A DNA stretch of 64,000 bases from Nymphalis io. Its lineage: Eukaryota > Arthropoda > Insecta > Lepidoptera > Nymphalidae. Shown here one piece after another: positions 23,374 to 34,900 of the stretch. Made by a program: the position numbers and the translations under genes. The DNA lies in contig NC_065898.1 of the NCBI RefSeq assembly GCF_905147045.1, positions 8,990,001-9,054,000 of the forward strand. The letters run 5' to 3'. The notes beneath the pieces were generated by a model, which saw nothing but the letters and a program-made list of their open reading frames with translations, was not told the origin of the DNA and searched no databases. The number at the start of each line of letters is the position of its first letter. Within the stretch, counting starts at the first letter, position 1.

Positions 23374-24081
23374 CCAAACTTCGTATTTAATTATAAAGAA
23401 GGAAATAATAAGTAACTCTAAAGACGATTCGTTAGCGTTTCGTGTTTTGTGTTAAAAAAACACAAGTTGGTGTTAATTGTATCAATATTACATCATAACA
23501 TAAATTAAATCAATATTGACAAAGTAAACAATTGTGTTTTTAGTAAAGTTAACACACTATACAATCTAATCTGAACAAAACAGTGTGACTTTTTTTTTCA
23601 GATTTTTGGCGTGCGGCCAAACTTCGTATTTAATTATAAAGAAGAAAATAATAATTAACTCCAAAGACGATTCGTTAGCGTTTCGTGTTTTGTGTTAAAA
23701 AAACACAAGTTGGTGTTAATTGTATCAATATTACATCATAACATAAATTAAATCAATATTGACAAAGTAAACAATTGTGTTTTTAGTAAAGTTAACACAC
23801 TATACAATCTAATCTGAACAAAACAGTGTGACTTTTTTTTTCAGATTTTTGGCGTGCGGCCAAACTTCGTATTTAATTATAAAGAAGAAAATAATAATTA
23901 ACTCCAAAGACGATTCGTTAGCGTTTCGTGTTTTGTGTTAAAAAAACACAAGTTGGTGTTAATTGTATCAATATTACATCATAACATAAATTAAATCAAT
24001 ATTGACAAAGTAAACAATTGTGTTTTTAGTAAAGTTAACACACTATACAATCTAATCTGAACAAAACAGTGTGACTTTTTT
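23374..24081 (+). repeat. Three tandem 243-bp monomers upstream of LINE ORF1
   Basis: The phrase CCAAACTTCGTATTTAATTA starts at 23374, 23617 and 23860, a period of exactly 243 bp. Copies 2 and 3 look identical by eye, and copy 1 differs at a few bases near its start. Each holds GTTAAAAAAACACAAGTTGG, an 18-bp imperfect inverted repeat. The array ends directly before the LINE ORF1 remnant, so it probably represents repeated 5' UTR promoter monomers. Confidence 0.9.
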
Positions 24082-24109
24082 GTGTGGTGGGTGTTTTGCT
24101 ATAAGCATT

Positions 24110-24735
24110 TCACTATCTACTGATCATACGAAACGTAAAAAACTGAGTCAATCAATCAAACACAATATAACAATACTCAATATAAAGTCGATAATATAGA
24201 CCTCACAGAAAGTAAACTTCGTAACATTATACAAAACTAACTTATTTATTGTTAAAGCTAACAAGAGTTAGCTTTAACAATAAATAATTTAGTAACCACG
24301 CAGCTAAATACTATTAATGATCAAATAAAAGGTTTTTGTGAATCACTTAACTTTATTAATGCGCAGTATGAGCAAATGAAAGCAAAACTTGAGGAAAAAT
24401 TAAACATTGTTGACCAACTAAAACGTGAAAATGCTAATCTTAAATCCTCTGTAAAAGACCTTACCTCTAGATTAAATACTGTTGAAGTGCATATGAGAAA
24501 GTGCAATGTTGAGATAAATGGTATTCCTGAGCATGGAAATGAAAATTTATCAAATGTAATTAATCAAAAAGTAATGTTATTGAAAATCCTTTGACGGAAG
24601 ACGACATAAAACATGTTACTAGGGTTGCGCAATTTAACCGAAACACTGAGAAATCGCGATCAGTCATCATCAAGCTACAAAGTGCAAGACGCGATGTTAG
24701 CGGCTGTTGCTCAATTTAATAAAAAAAAATCTAAA
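24110..24735 (+). pseudogene. Jockey/CR1-type LINE ORF1 remnant
   Basis: A coiled coil (MKAKLEEKLNIVDQLKRENA) is followed by SSVKDLTSRLNTVEVHMRKC and NVEINGIPEHGNENL, a pattern usual in ORF1 of insect LINEs, whose product coats the element RNA. The frame breaks at about 24592, and a second frame carries VAQFNKKKSKEKLNP, the expected continuation. The copy stops where inverted BEN-gene DNA begins at about 24745. No endonuclease or RT is attached. Confidence 0.7.
24243..24286. repeat. Perfect 20-bp hairpin with 4-base loop
   Basis: Arm 24243-24262 (TATTTATTGTTAAAGCTAAC) is the exact reverse complement of 24267-24286; the loop is AAGA. It lies inside the LINE ORF1 remnant and introduces a stop there, so it probably arose by a small fold-back duplication. 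Confidence 0.9.
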
Positions 24736-24748
24736 GAAAAACTAAATC

Positions 24749-24806
24749 CATCGATTTCTGCCATTAGTCTGGCAGGCATGGTGACATTGCCGTTTCCAAT
24801 TGAAAC
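24749..24806 (-). pseudogene. Inverted fragment of BEN exon 5 with its acceptor
   Basis: The minus strand reads TTCGTAG, then VSIGNGNVTMPARLMAEID, the first half of BEN exon 5, and is cut at 24749 where LINE ORF1 sequence begins. It retains the acceptor and the first half that the 5324 copy lacks. The adjoining 24830-25310 is the inverted upstream intron. Confidence 0.85.
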
Positions 24807-24829
24807 CTACGAATTTAAAATACTTTAAT

Positions 24830-25310
24830 AATTATATTGATTTCATTGTCAGTATAAATAGGTAGTTGTTAATTTGTTTCATTATTCACTTATTTATGTT
24901 AGAAATTATATTGGTCAATAATGGCTTTTATTTATTGATTGATTTTTTCCATATAAGTAGGTGATTAAGGTATTATATTGTTAGCACCACATAACAGCGC
25001 AACACACAATATAGACCATAGAATAAATAAAATCGCTGTCTATAAATAATCGAATAATTTATTAAATATTTTGTATCGTAATTAATGTTAGTCTATTTGG
25101 ATCATTAGGTCAAGTTAACGTCAAACTTTAGAGTTTTCGAAGTAAGATCGAAGAGCTTATTGCGTGTCAGTATTTTAATAAATATCTTAGTGTTATAATT
25201 AAAAAAAAAACTTATATGTAAAGTCTAGATCGAGAGACAGAGAAATATGTGTAAGGTTCCATTTTATAAAAAAATAATTCGATTGGTACAAAATTCTTAA
25301 TGTTGTCTAA
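24830..25310 (-). repeat. Inverted copy of intron/block L sequence
   Basis: Reverse complement of about 4835-5320; landmarks are GAGAGACAGAGAAATATGTG and ACGTCAAACTTTAGAG. It joins LINE copy A at about 25311. Confidence 0.75.
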
Positions 25311-27480
25311 TAGTGCCACTAGCGGTATGCAAACGTCGCGTTTGGCACTATAAGTCGGCGGATTGGGACGGTATGCGCGATTACTATGCGTCGGTCCCTT
25401 GGAAGGAACGTTGCTTCAGTGGGAATGACCCGACAGCTAGTGCCGCTGCTGTTGCTGGCGAGATCATGTTGGGAATGGAATACTACATTCCTAGCTCAGA
25501 TCTCGTTAGTAGGAGTACGCGTAACCGTTGGTTCACTCGTGAATGTGCCGATGCTGTATCATCTAAGCAGGCGGCATATCGCAAGTGGATCAACGGCTGC
25601 ATTAGCGGGGCATCTAACATTGACTCACTGAAAGCAAACTATAATAAAAATTCCAAGTCCTGTAGAAAGGCATACACGAGAGCGGATGCCCAGCGCATTG
25701 TACAGATTGGTCATGACCTTGTTTCGCATCCTAGGGCTCCCGTAGCTTCTGGCGTCTGACCAAGTCTGTGCAAAAAAAATTCTGACAACTCTGTGATCGA
25801 TTATTGTAGTGCGCAGCCACCAACAATACCTTCATGTGGCCACACGAAGCCTGACATCAAAATCAGGCAACGTGATGTGCGTGCGGAGCTGCAATCACTT
25901 GATATACGGAAAGCTAGTGGTCCCGATGGAATACCAGCCACTGTGCTGAAGAAGTGCGCAGCGGAGCTGTCTCCTGTGTTAACGCGCCGGTTCCAACTTT
26001 CTCTCTCTTCGGGATGTGTGCCGGAGGCTTGGAGAAAAGCTAATGTGCAAGCGGTTCCCAAAAAAGGGATCGGTCTGACCCGGCAAATTATCGACCAATA
26101 GCTATCACCTCAGTACTTTGTAAGGTGATGGAACGGATTCTAAACAACCAACTGATCCATTACCTAGAAGATCACTGTCTAATTAATGATCGTCAGTACG
26201 GGTTTCGACCAAAACGGTCCACAGGTGATCTTCTAGCGTACGTAACGCACCTCTGGGGTGAAGCTATCGACAGGGTCTGGCACAGAAGTCTTCTCTCCAA
26301 GCTACCGGCATATGGTCTGCCTGCTCAGCACCTGCTATGCACCTGGATTTCCAGCTTCCTACACAAGCGTAGCCTTCGTGTTTTAGTAGATGGTTGCGCT
26401 TCACAATTCTATGTAGTGAATGCTGGGGTCCCCCAGGGATCTGTGCTATCTCCCACACTCTTTCTTTTGCATATTAATGATATGCTCTCTCTTGGGAACA
26501 TACATTGCTATGCAGATGATAGTACAGTGCATGGTGGATACCACGGACGCGCAGTGGCTGGGCGGGCGGAAACTGAGGAGAGGCGGGAGAATCTTGTCAT
26601 TGAACTCGATAGGACGTTAGAGCTCATCGCCAAATGGGGTTCTGATAATCTTGTTGAGTTTAATGCCAAGAAAACACAGGTATGCGCTCTCACGGCGAAA
26701 AAGTCAACATTTTCCCCTCTTCCCTCCCTCTGTGGTAAGCCGCTGGTGATGCAAAGCAAAATCACCATGCTGGGGATTGACGTTCGCTGCGACCTTAGTC
26801 CAAGGGATTACATCGAGGCTGTTATAAAAACAGCTTCACGGAAACTCGGAGTTCTGAATAAGGTGCGGCGTTTTTTCACGCCACAACAACTGTGCCTGCT
26901 GTACAAAACACAGGTACGGTCTTGCGTGGAATATTGCTCGCACCTTTGGGATGGCTCCGCTAAGTACCTACTTGAGGCCTTGGACCGGTTGCAGCGACGT
27001 ACTGTACGCATTATTGACGACGTAAAGGTCACAAACACCCTTGAACCTTTACAATTGCGTCGTGAGATAGCAGCACTGAGCGCTTTCTATCGACTGTATC
27101 ACGGCGAGTGCTCTGAGGAATTATTCTCTCTAATTCCTGCTTCCCCCTTCCTTCTTAAGTCCACGCGAGCTGGTTCTCGATGTCACCGCCTAACTGTGAC
27201 ATCAATTCCATCGCGCACAAAGAAATTCGGCAACTCCTTTCTTTGTCGCACTACCAAAAAATGGAATTCCTTACCAGCTCACGTGTTCCCCTCCTCTTAC
27301 AACCCGGATTCCTTCAAACGAGGCGTGAAGAGGCATCTTGCGGGCCGGCAAGGCGAAGGCGGCTAGTGCAGAACGTTTTTCCCGTCTGTACTGGCCGTCG
27401 TCGCGTTTGGACTCTACTACCACTTACCATCAGGTGGAGTAGAGTCATATGCCATCCCGGGGCATATAAAAAAAAAAAAA
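25311..27480 (+). pseudogene. Jockey/CR1-like LINE, copy A (5'-truncated, RT motif A deleted)
   Basis: The copy starts within the linker between endonuclease and RT and runs to a poly(A) at 27468-27482. RT landmarks are ASGPDGIPATVLKK, YGFRPKRSTGDLLAY, NAGVPQGSVLSP and HCYADDSTVH (motif C). Compared with copy B at 52069-55636, 51 bp are missing at 26270, between short TCGACA repeats. They include the SLDISKAFD segment with the first catalytic aspartate. An indel at about 25740-25790 and a lost base near 26067 shift the frame. The last 413 codons (26125-27366) are open but cannot encode an active RT. The 3' UTR contains an inverted GTAGAGTC/GACTCTAC pair. Confidence 0.9.
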
Positions 27481-27484
27481 AAAT

Positions 27485-27665
27485 TATAAGAACTAAATTT
27501 TCTACCGGATTTCTGCTTAATGCGTCAACGTGTCGCATCCTATCACCAGGCCTAAACTCTATTTGTAAATCAAAATCTTGTATAATAAGCCACCATCGTG
27601 CTATACGGGGCACCAGATCCTTTTTTACAAGCGTAGTACGTAAGGCTGCGCAATCAGTATGACTT
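27485..27665 (-). pseudogene. Ty3/gypsy RNase H fragment
   Basis: The minus strand reads TDCAALRTTL, ARWWLIIQDFDLQIEFRPG and HVDALSRNP, the closing part of a gypsy RNase H domain. The LINE copy A poly(A) tail abuts its 3' side, so the LINE probably inserted into or beside it. Nothing else of the gypsy element is found nearby. Confidence 0.85.
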
Positions 27666-28160
27666 CAAGTGAGTAGTGAAAGTCACTACTTTTATCGGAA
27701 TTTTAGGCGAGGAGTTGTACTGACTTACCTTGTTGAGCACACAAAGCTTTTAGAGGCTAATTTGGGTGCTCGCAACAAATATTAGAGCGGCCGGTATACT
27801 ACGGACTACAGTGCTGTCGTCTGCCAACATTGAATGATGCTATTTTGCACATGTCATTAAAATACAGAAGAAGCAGAATAGGTGGCAGCTTTACGTTTAA
27901 TTATATACTGTAACAAGGCGATTCAAAAGTCCCCTTTTTAAATGACATTTGTATCATATGTACTGTATTAGACTACGTATTTGACTTTCAAAGAAACCTA
28001 ATATGGTAAAAATCAATTTCAATTGGTCACAGTCATTAATGATTTTTTCAACTTATCATATCATTGCCGATATGGCGTTGTTCATAAATCATCTTGAAGA
28101 TTGACAATAAACCTAAGATTAACATTGATATCGATACAAACTCTTATGACAACACTTAAT
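27666..28160. other. No gene seen
   Basis: It includes a perfect 8-bp-arm palindrome (AGTAGTGA/TCACTACT at about 27671-27689) and otherwise unassigned AT-rich sequence. Confidence 0.4.
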
Positions 28161-28299
28161 AATCATATTTTAATATTTTTTTAATATTATTTATTGGAAC
28201 CCGCAACATTTATTAGAACAAATAAAATAACCACATAATAGATTGATAATATTACATTCCTGGAACTTGTGCACCGGTTCCCCTGACCTAAAATAATTA

Positions 28300-29099
28300 A
28301 TTCTAATTTTTTTAAATTCTTTTGTTCGCGTGTTCTAAGCATTTTGCTTTCGTCAGCACATTTTTTTCTTAGTTTTTTTTGGCAGGTTTGCCAGGAAAAG
28401 CTGGTGAAGGCTTTCCTGTTAGCGAATAAGTTGCCAATACCCTGAAAAGAATATTGTTCCATGTTAATATGAATATTGACTTTGAAGTGGTGAACATGTC
28501 CAAAAATGTCACTTAAACCTACTTTCTTGAAAAGACATCTATCAAAAGTTTACGAGTGCCATTCGTATAAGATGTCCAGACCATGTTCTCGAGAAGTCTA
28601 GCTGGGACTGATGGATTTTCGTCTCCAATTAAAACCTAAAAGCATTAGGTTTATATTAATTATTAAATATATTCCATGTAAAACAAACTAAGGTGCCAAA
28701 AACCCATACCATTTCGTTATGTCTAATAATTAACATTAAAATAAACTACTTATATTATTAAGCAAGCAGTAATATTTTCCTCACAAAGTCAGTAGAAGTA
28801 GTTTGTTTTCTTTTAAGTTTGTAGGATTTTCGGCGGTATGATAATCGGTAATAGAGGATGTTTCTGGTTTTTTGTTTTCAGCTTTGGCTAAGTCATTCTA
28901 TTTTAGCGCAAAGTTCTTTTATAATATTATCGTTCTCTTCATTTCCGGGCAAATACAAATCAAATTCAATATGAATTTCTTTGTCACACGTCATTATATG
29001 CTTGACATATTTTAAATGATTTTTTAGAGTTTTCATTCCAACGTTTGGATATACTTATTTTTGTGGGGTGCTTGTTTGAGGAAGTGGCAGTGGCCCTGG
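28300..29099 (-). pseudogene. BEN paralogue 2, three exons, decayed
   Basis: On the minus strand: exon A (29099 to about 28785) follows a T-rich tract and GCAG and begins PGPLPLPQTSTP, then degenerates with stops. Exon B (28635-28523) is 113 nt, flanked by TTTTAG and GTAGGT, reading VLIGDENPSVPARLLENMVW. Exon C begins at 28441 after TTTTCAG and reads VLATYSLTGKPSPAFPGKPA, then jumps to KKCADESKMLRTREQKN. Exon B has the same length and phase as exon 5 of the intact BEN gene, and C joins the equivalents of exons 6 and 7 with the middle of the BEN domain deleted. It is a diverged paralogue, not a recent copy. Its last exon also occurs at 16056-16185 and 57426-57555. Confidence 0.85.
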
Positions 29100-29352
29100 C
29101 TGCAAAAAAAAATAGTTTGAGATCATAAATTCGATTATTTCAAAAATATTTATCTTATATAGTTCTTGTCCCGTCTATACTTTCGTCTAATCCTTATTCA
29201 GATTTGTTATCGTGTCTGATTGATTATTATTATTATATATATTATATATATTATATATATAACTATATAAGATAAAGATTTTTGAAATAATCGAATTTAT
29301 GATCTCAAACTATTTTTTTTTGCAGCCAGGGCCACTGCCACTTCCTCAAACA
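29078..29352. repeat. Fold-back duplication around the paralogue 2 exon A acceptor
   Basis: The sequence GAGGAAGTGGCAGTGGCCCTGG... leftward to TATCTTATATAG (29078-29165) is repeated in inverted orientation at about 29262-29352, with about 100 bp between the arms. The right arm stops at the shared TCAAACA and runs into the TA microsatellite. Confidence 0.8.
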
Positions 29353-29358
29353 TATATA

Positions 29359-29437
<79 letters not shown>
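29352..29437. repeat. (TA)n microsatellite
   Basis: Nearly pure TA dinucleotides with one TATTAT interruption near 29363. It abuts the inverted duplication and the segment that starts GCGCAAGCC. Confidence 0.95.
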
Positions 29438-29440
<3 letters not shown>

Positions 29441-29477
29441 AAGCCTTATTTTTTTTTTATATATTTATATTTATTTT

Positions 29478-30135
29478 GCGCAGCGTCCATTTCAGATAAT
29501 GTAGTCATTTTAACGGGAAATTAACTGCAATTTAAAATAAATAAATATTTCTTAATAAAAGCTCACTAAGAAACATTAAACGATTTTGTTTAGAAGTTAC
29601 AGTTCAAATAAGCTTTCGATAGCAATTGTTAGCAGTTATTCAAAATACCATTCTTTTCAATTGTCCATTCCAGGTATAAAATATAAGGTACATGTATTCG
29701 TCTAAACTCGGCCGCTGAGCAATACTTTGTATAAAAACGCAACCTCAATAAACCTATTGTTTATTTTCGCAAAATAAATATAAATATATATAAAAAAAAT
29801 AAGGCTTGCGCAGCGTCCATTTCAGATAATGTAGTCATTTTAACGGGAAATTAACTGCAATTTAAAATAAATAAATATTTCTTAATAAAAGCTCACTAAG
29901 AAACATTAAACGATTTTGTTTAGAAGTTACAGTTCAAATAAGCTTTCGATAGCAATTGTTAGCAGTTATTCAAAATACCATTCTTTTCAATTGTCCATTC
30001 CAGGTATAAAATATAAGGTACATGTATTCGGCTAAACTCGGCCGCTGAGCAATACTTTGTATAAAAAGGCAACCTCAATAAACCTATTGTTTATTTTCCA
30101 CACCCTATTGGATGCTTTTTTCTAGAACGAATTAG
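29478..30135 (+). repeat. 330-bp tandem duplication of block L
   Basis: GCGCAGCGTCCATTTCAG starts at 29478 and 29808. The two units are nearly identical through CAATAAACCTATTGTTTATTTTC. Bases 29438-29480 are also the inverted complement of 29766-29810, so duplication and inversion happened together. Confidence 0.85.
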
Positions 30136-31220
30136 ATTTATATAGATTTTCTAGAACCTGAATATAATAGAATTTTTTAAACTAGTATTATACTAAAGTT
30201 GTACTAAGCAATATAAACGATTAAGTCCAAATACAGTTAAATAAAATCATTTTCTGAAATGTTTGTTAATATTAATATTTTATCTGAAAATATACATGTT
30301 TAACATAATATTTTCATAAAATCTATTACCAATAAATTTGAAGGCAAATATTTATTAGTTAAAAAAGAAAATTTAAACGGGTGGCCTAGCCTATAAGTTC
30401 ATAATTATTTTATGTTATGTGGGTAATCGGAATGCCGAAGAGAATATAGATATCTGTTCAGCTAGTTCCTATTAAATTTTAAAGTCTATTTCTTAAATAA
30501 TTTGCAAAATAAAATTAAAAATATGGCAACTTATTTCTATGTTTAAAAATACTCAATTAAATATCTTCACGGTCTAGTAAATCACTAATATAACATCAAA
30601 TTTAAATAGATATTAGTTTGTTTTATAATACGTAATAAAGTGTTCTTAAAACATATATATATTTATATAAAGTTAACAACAATGTTTTAAGAACACGCTA
30701 TTAACCGTAGGTGGAACGTTCGCTGTAAATCTTAGCAAGGTATCCACAACACTAGCTTGCTTAGTGTGGAGTCCACCGGAAATACAATTATGATGAGGTT
30801 ATGATATCGTTTCAGCAAACAACTCAGCTATTGTATCAAGTGTGTAATATTTGCTGTAAATTTAACTATTTTTGATTTTTTAAGTATGTATACCTACATA
30901 TATATATATGGACTTATAACAGATGTACTTAAATAATTAAAAAAACGATTTTCTGCGAAATCGTTAACAATATATTTTGTCATGCATTGATTGTGTGTAA
31001 AAAGTTAGTTCGTCGGGAAAGAAGACGTAAACCTTAACCGAAGTTTGTTAACGGGTAGGACCTTTGTATTATCAATTAGTAGCAATAGTAGTGTACGAGT
31101 GTTCATAGAATTAACTGTAATTAAATGGTCACGTAAAATGCATACTTTTAACTTAATTTATTAAGGCTTTTCCGAACATTTATTCTCATTACATCGTTGC
31201 CAATAATACGTGTACCTTAC
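30136..31220. repeat. Blocks L (to 30640) and U (30640 on), no gene
   Basis: 30136-30640 matches 3660-4220. 30650-31220 matches 50950-51490, with landmarks GTTAACAACAATGTTTTAAG and GAAAGAAGACGTAAACCTTA. No coding frame. Confidence 0.7.
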
Positions 31221-31333
31221 CGTAACAGCCTGTGAATGTCCCACTGCTGGGCTAAAGGCCTCCTCTCCTCTTTTTTGAGGAGAAGGTTTGGAGCTTATTC
31301 CACCACGCTGCTCCAATGCGGGTTGGTAGAACC
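31221..31333 (-). mobile_element. SINE, truncated, with target-site duplication
   Basis: The 3' part of the Metulj-type SINE lies between two copies of TGTACCTTAC (31211-31220 and 31334-31343). The corresponding site at 51485-51495 is empty. Confidence 0.9.
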
Positions 31334-31950
31334 TGTACCTTACTACCGATTATATATTATTATGTTATACTGATTCCGATAAGATATTTCTTGTCGAGTT
31401 GTAATTTATACCTCATTTAATAAGAGAGAGATTTAAATGCTTAGTTTACCGAGCGTGGAATTCTGATTACTAAATAGTCTTTGACAAAATGTATTGAAAA
31501 GCTGTAACATTCATTTCTATATTAAAGGTGTCATAAAGGCCTATTAAGACAAAAAAATGCCGTCATGTTTATGGTTTAATATTTTTATTACTTATAATAA
31601 ATATTGTGAACTTTTGCTAGTGTCGTTGTTATATTCTAATAATATTTTACTTCAGTTATTATAAGATATAAATCATTTGAGAAATGCATCGGTTGCCTAT
31701 TGTCTCATGTGTAACGAAATGTTTTGTTTGATATTTATTGGGGGACAAATGTCGGGTACTTGGGTATCCATAGTTCAATAGAAGCCACTGTAGCCATTTT
31801 ATCTTTACCTGCGTACTCACACGCATCGCACCTAACCTCTACTGTTCAGTTAATTTTTGTACAGCATCGTGTTAGGAAGAAATTGCATATTACATTTTAT
31901 TATACTAGATAGATATTGACTACGCCGTGTAGATTTAAAATTAATTGAAC
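31334..31950 (+). promoter_or_regulatory. 5' flank and likely 5' UTR of the BEN gene
   Basis: The part from 31618 to 31810 is shared with 2996-3185 and, inverted, 45300-45470. The last 140 bp before the ATG are unique. I see no clear TATA box or initiator, so the transcription start is not placed. The ATG at 31951 has AAC at -3 to -1, an acceptable insect context. Confidence 0.45.
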
Positions 31951-34900
31951 ATGGATCAAAAGTTATGGCTTCTTGCCGAATGGATAGACGAACCAAATAT
32001 ATTTTCTAATTACGTCGTCGTTAGCAATCACTGTTTAATGAAACACGAGAAAGATCTTCATACTGGGAAAGTGGTTTTACTTCGTGACAAGCGTAACAAT
32101 AGTGCACGCAAGGCGCGAATTCTTCGGTTTTCTGGTGAGTCACTTTCGTTATTTAAATGTTAATTCTCAATGGAAAATATTGTAATTGTTAACTGTAGAT
32201 AGTGGGTATTACTTTTATTTTAGATTGATGATTATTCTTTTATAATTATCAGTAAATCCCTGAAGTTTCACTTAATATACATTTAATAGTGACTTAAATG
32301 GGCGGAAGAAAAAATTATTTCATACATGTCTTCCGATCTACGATGCTGTAGCTCAGTTGTCCGTCATCTACGTCGTTGTTAAATTTGCAATTATTTTTTT
32401 AAAAAAATCTGTCTGTTCGTCTGTTTGTCCAGTTTAATTTTTGAAACGGCTACATTACAAATTGACTGTACCCAAATCAGTTAAGCCGTTTCTAAGATTA
32501 GCGCGCACAAGCAGACCAAAATTCTAACAATCATTGATTTGGGTTTTATTGCGTTGATAAAGGCCCACGATAAAAGTTTTACTCAAATATCTTCCATGTA
32601 CAGACAGTGATCAGTTACATTTTTATCATATGTATAGGTATAGATTATTTGATTTTCAACTACCGACATGCTCTATAGGTAAAGAGAGGTAAGTACCTCC
32701 TTTTTTCATAATTATAAAGAGAGATAAAATATATCGAATGAATTTTTATGTTCATATATGTATTTTTAGGAATCAAGATGAAACTAGGTTTTTTAAAGAG
32801 ATAAATCGAAACAACTATTCAACAATAAAGTAAACGTATATCGACACGTACAATTTACACACAAAAATAGAACAAAGGAATCAAAACTGAGCAACTGTAA
32901 TATTATTTTTGAGATATCCGCCACAACCGAGGGTCCAAGCAGAAGTGTCGTAGCGCCAGCCTGGCCGGACGATGAGCTCGGCAGGGCCAGTGCCCACCAC
33001 GATGATTATCATGTGATCAAGTCGAGCCGCTAGGCCACGCCAGGAAGACATTCCTAACAATATATATTATTATATCTTTTTCTCATATAATTAAATGTAA
33101 ATTTTCAGATAACAAACATTATCTCAAAAGTTTGAAAGGGATATTGGAAAGACAAGACCATAAGGTGAAAACTGTTCTTTCAAACTGTGTGAATACTATA
33201 ACAGAGAAAGCGGATCCAATGGTGAGTCTAAGATTAATCATTTTTCACAGATAATAATTATTTATGTAGGTAGTTATTATTCTCCGTCAATTTGTATTTA
33301 TTTACAGTAATTATAAAACTATTTGCTCATACTACATACATTATCCTCTTTAGGCGTAAGCCAAGATTGTAGATACTACAGACCGCGGCCATGAATTTGG
33401 CCCGTCCGTTTGTTTAATTTATATTGTTTGAAGAAAAAATATTTTACGTAATTTTATATACATATAAATCAAACGAAACTTTGCGATTATAAAAACGAAG
33501 CGATTATAAAAATACTATCTTACCTTACCTTACTTATACTATACTAGATTCGCCTTTCGGACGTCGTTGAGCGAGGTTGTGTTTCTTAGTGCGATAAGAT
33601 TGTTCGAATTGGCGAATTTTAACATCTGGCGTTGTAAACTGGTTTTGTTATCTCTAATGCGACACATCTGGACATTCTTGCTTGCTTCTAGTTTGGTGGT
33701 CTTTTTTTTGTTATAGTTGTTTTTTTTTTATAGAATAGGAAGGCGGAGGAGCATATGGGCCACCTGATGGTAAGTGGTCACCAAACGCCATTAGACATTG
33801 GTATTGTAAGAAATGTCAACCATCGCTTACATAGCTAATGCGCCACCAACCTTGGGAACTAAGATTTTATGTCCCTTGTGCCTGTAATTACACTGGCTCA
33901 CTCACCCTTCAAACCGGAACACAACAATATCAAGTATTGCTGTTTTGCGGTAGAATATCTGATGAGTGGGTATTACCTACCCAGACGAGCTTGCACAAAG
34001 CCCTACCACCAGTATTTGTTCTACAATTGGTCATAACATCAATTATGACTGTAATAAAGCAACGAGATATATAAGTTTATAAAAAGTTAGTATAGATTTT
34101 TTTTTCGCTGGAAAAACGCATTTACGCGTTTCCCCCACATGAAGTGCGATGCGGCCACTTTCTTATGAAAGTAAAATCAGGAAGCCTTGTATGTATATAA
34201 TGCAATAGGTAAATTCTGAAACGCAGTGGAATAATATGGTAGAATAGGCTCAAGGTGAAGAAGATCTTTGAAAATGTTAAATATGGCTTATAAGAACCGA
34301 CTGATATTTTACTTTTATAAATACTTACCTAACATTTTTCGTCGAGTTATTACACATTGAAATAAATAAATCTTAACAAAAGACTAAGTGTTCGAGATAT
34401 ACGATTATTAGGAATACAAGATTAGCGTTAACGATTTAACAATTATGCAATTAGTTATTGATGTGTCGCCGCATAAATAAAGTCGATTACATTATCAGCT
34501 GTCTAATCCGCATGAGTAATCTGAAAGGGAATGAGATCATGTTCAAGGATCTTGTCCGACTTAAAAAAAATAACATGAAATAATTTATAGAATTATTCTA
34601 GATATAGAATAATTGTTCTCAACAATTTATTCTATATCTAGAAAATATTTTTTATCAACAATCTACTTGTGAAATATTTTTATGGTAGGGGAAGGTAGCA
34701 CAAAACGTTAAAGTTTATAGTATAATAAAAACGACTATCTAACAAATACACATTTTAATTTTATATGTATGTATTTAACTATAAAACTAAAAACAAACTT
34801 TAAAACAAATGATGAAAAAATAAGAAATACCTAATAATTATTTTTTGACTCGCTTTGCCCCATATGCCCAGAGGTTATATAATACATATATACGATCAAT

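Noticed and set aside
29299..29499. Frame of alternating isoleucine and tyrosine
   Set aside because: It translates the TA microsatellite.
33838..34074. 78-codon frame at 33838-34074 as a gene inside the BEN intron
   Set aside because: It covers a dispersed lepidopteran repeat that recurs at 20980-21070.
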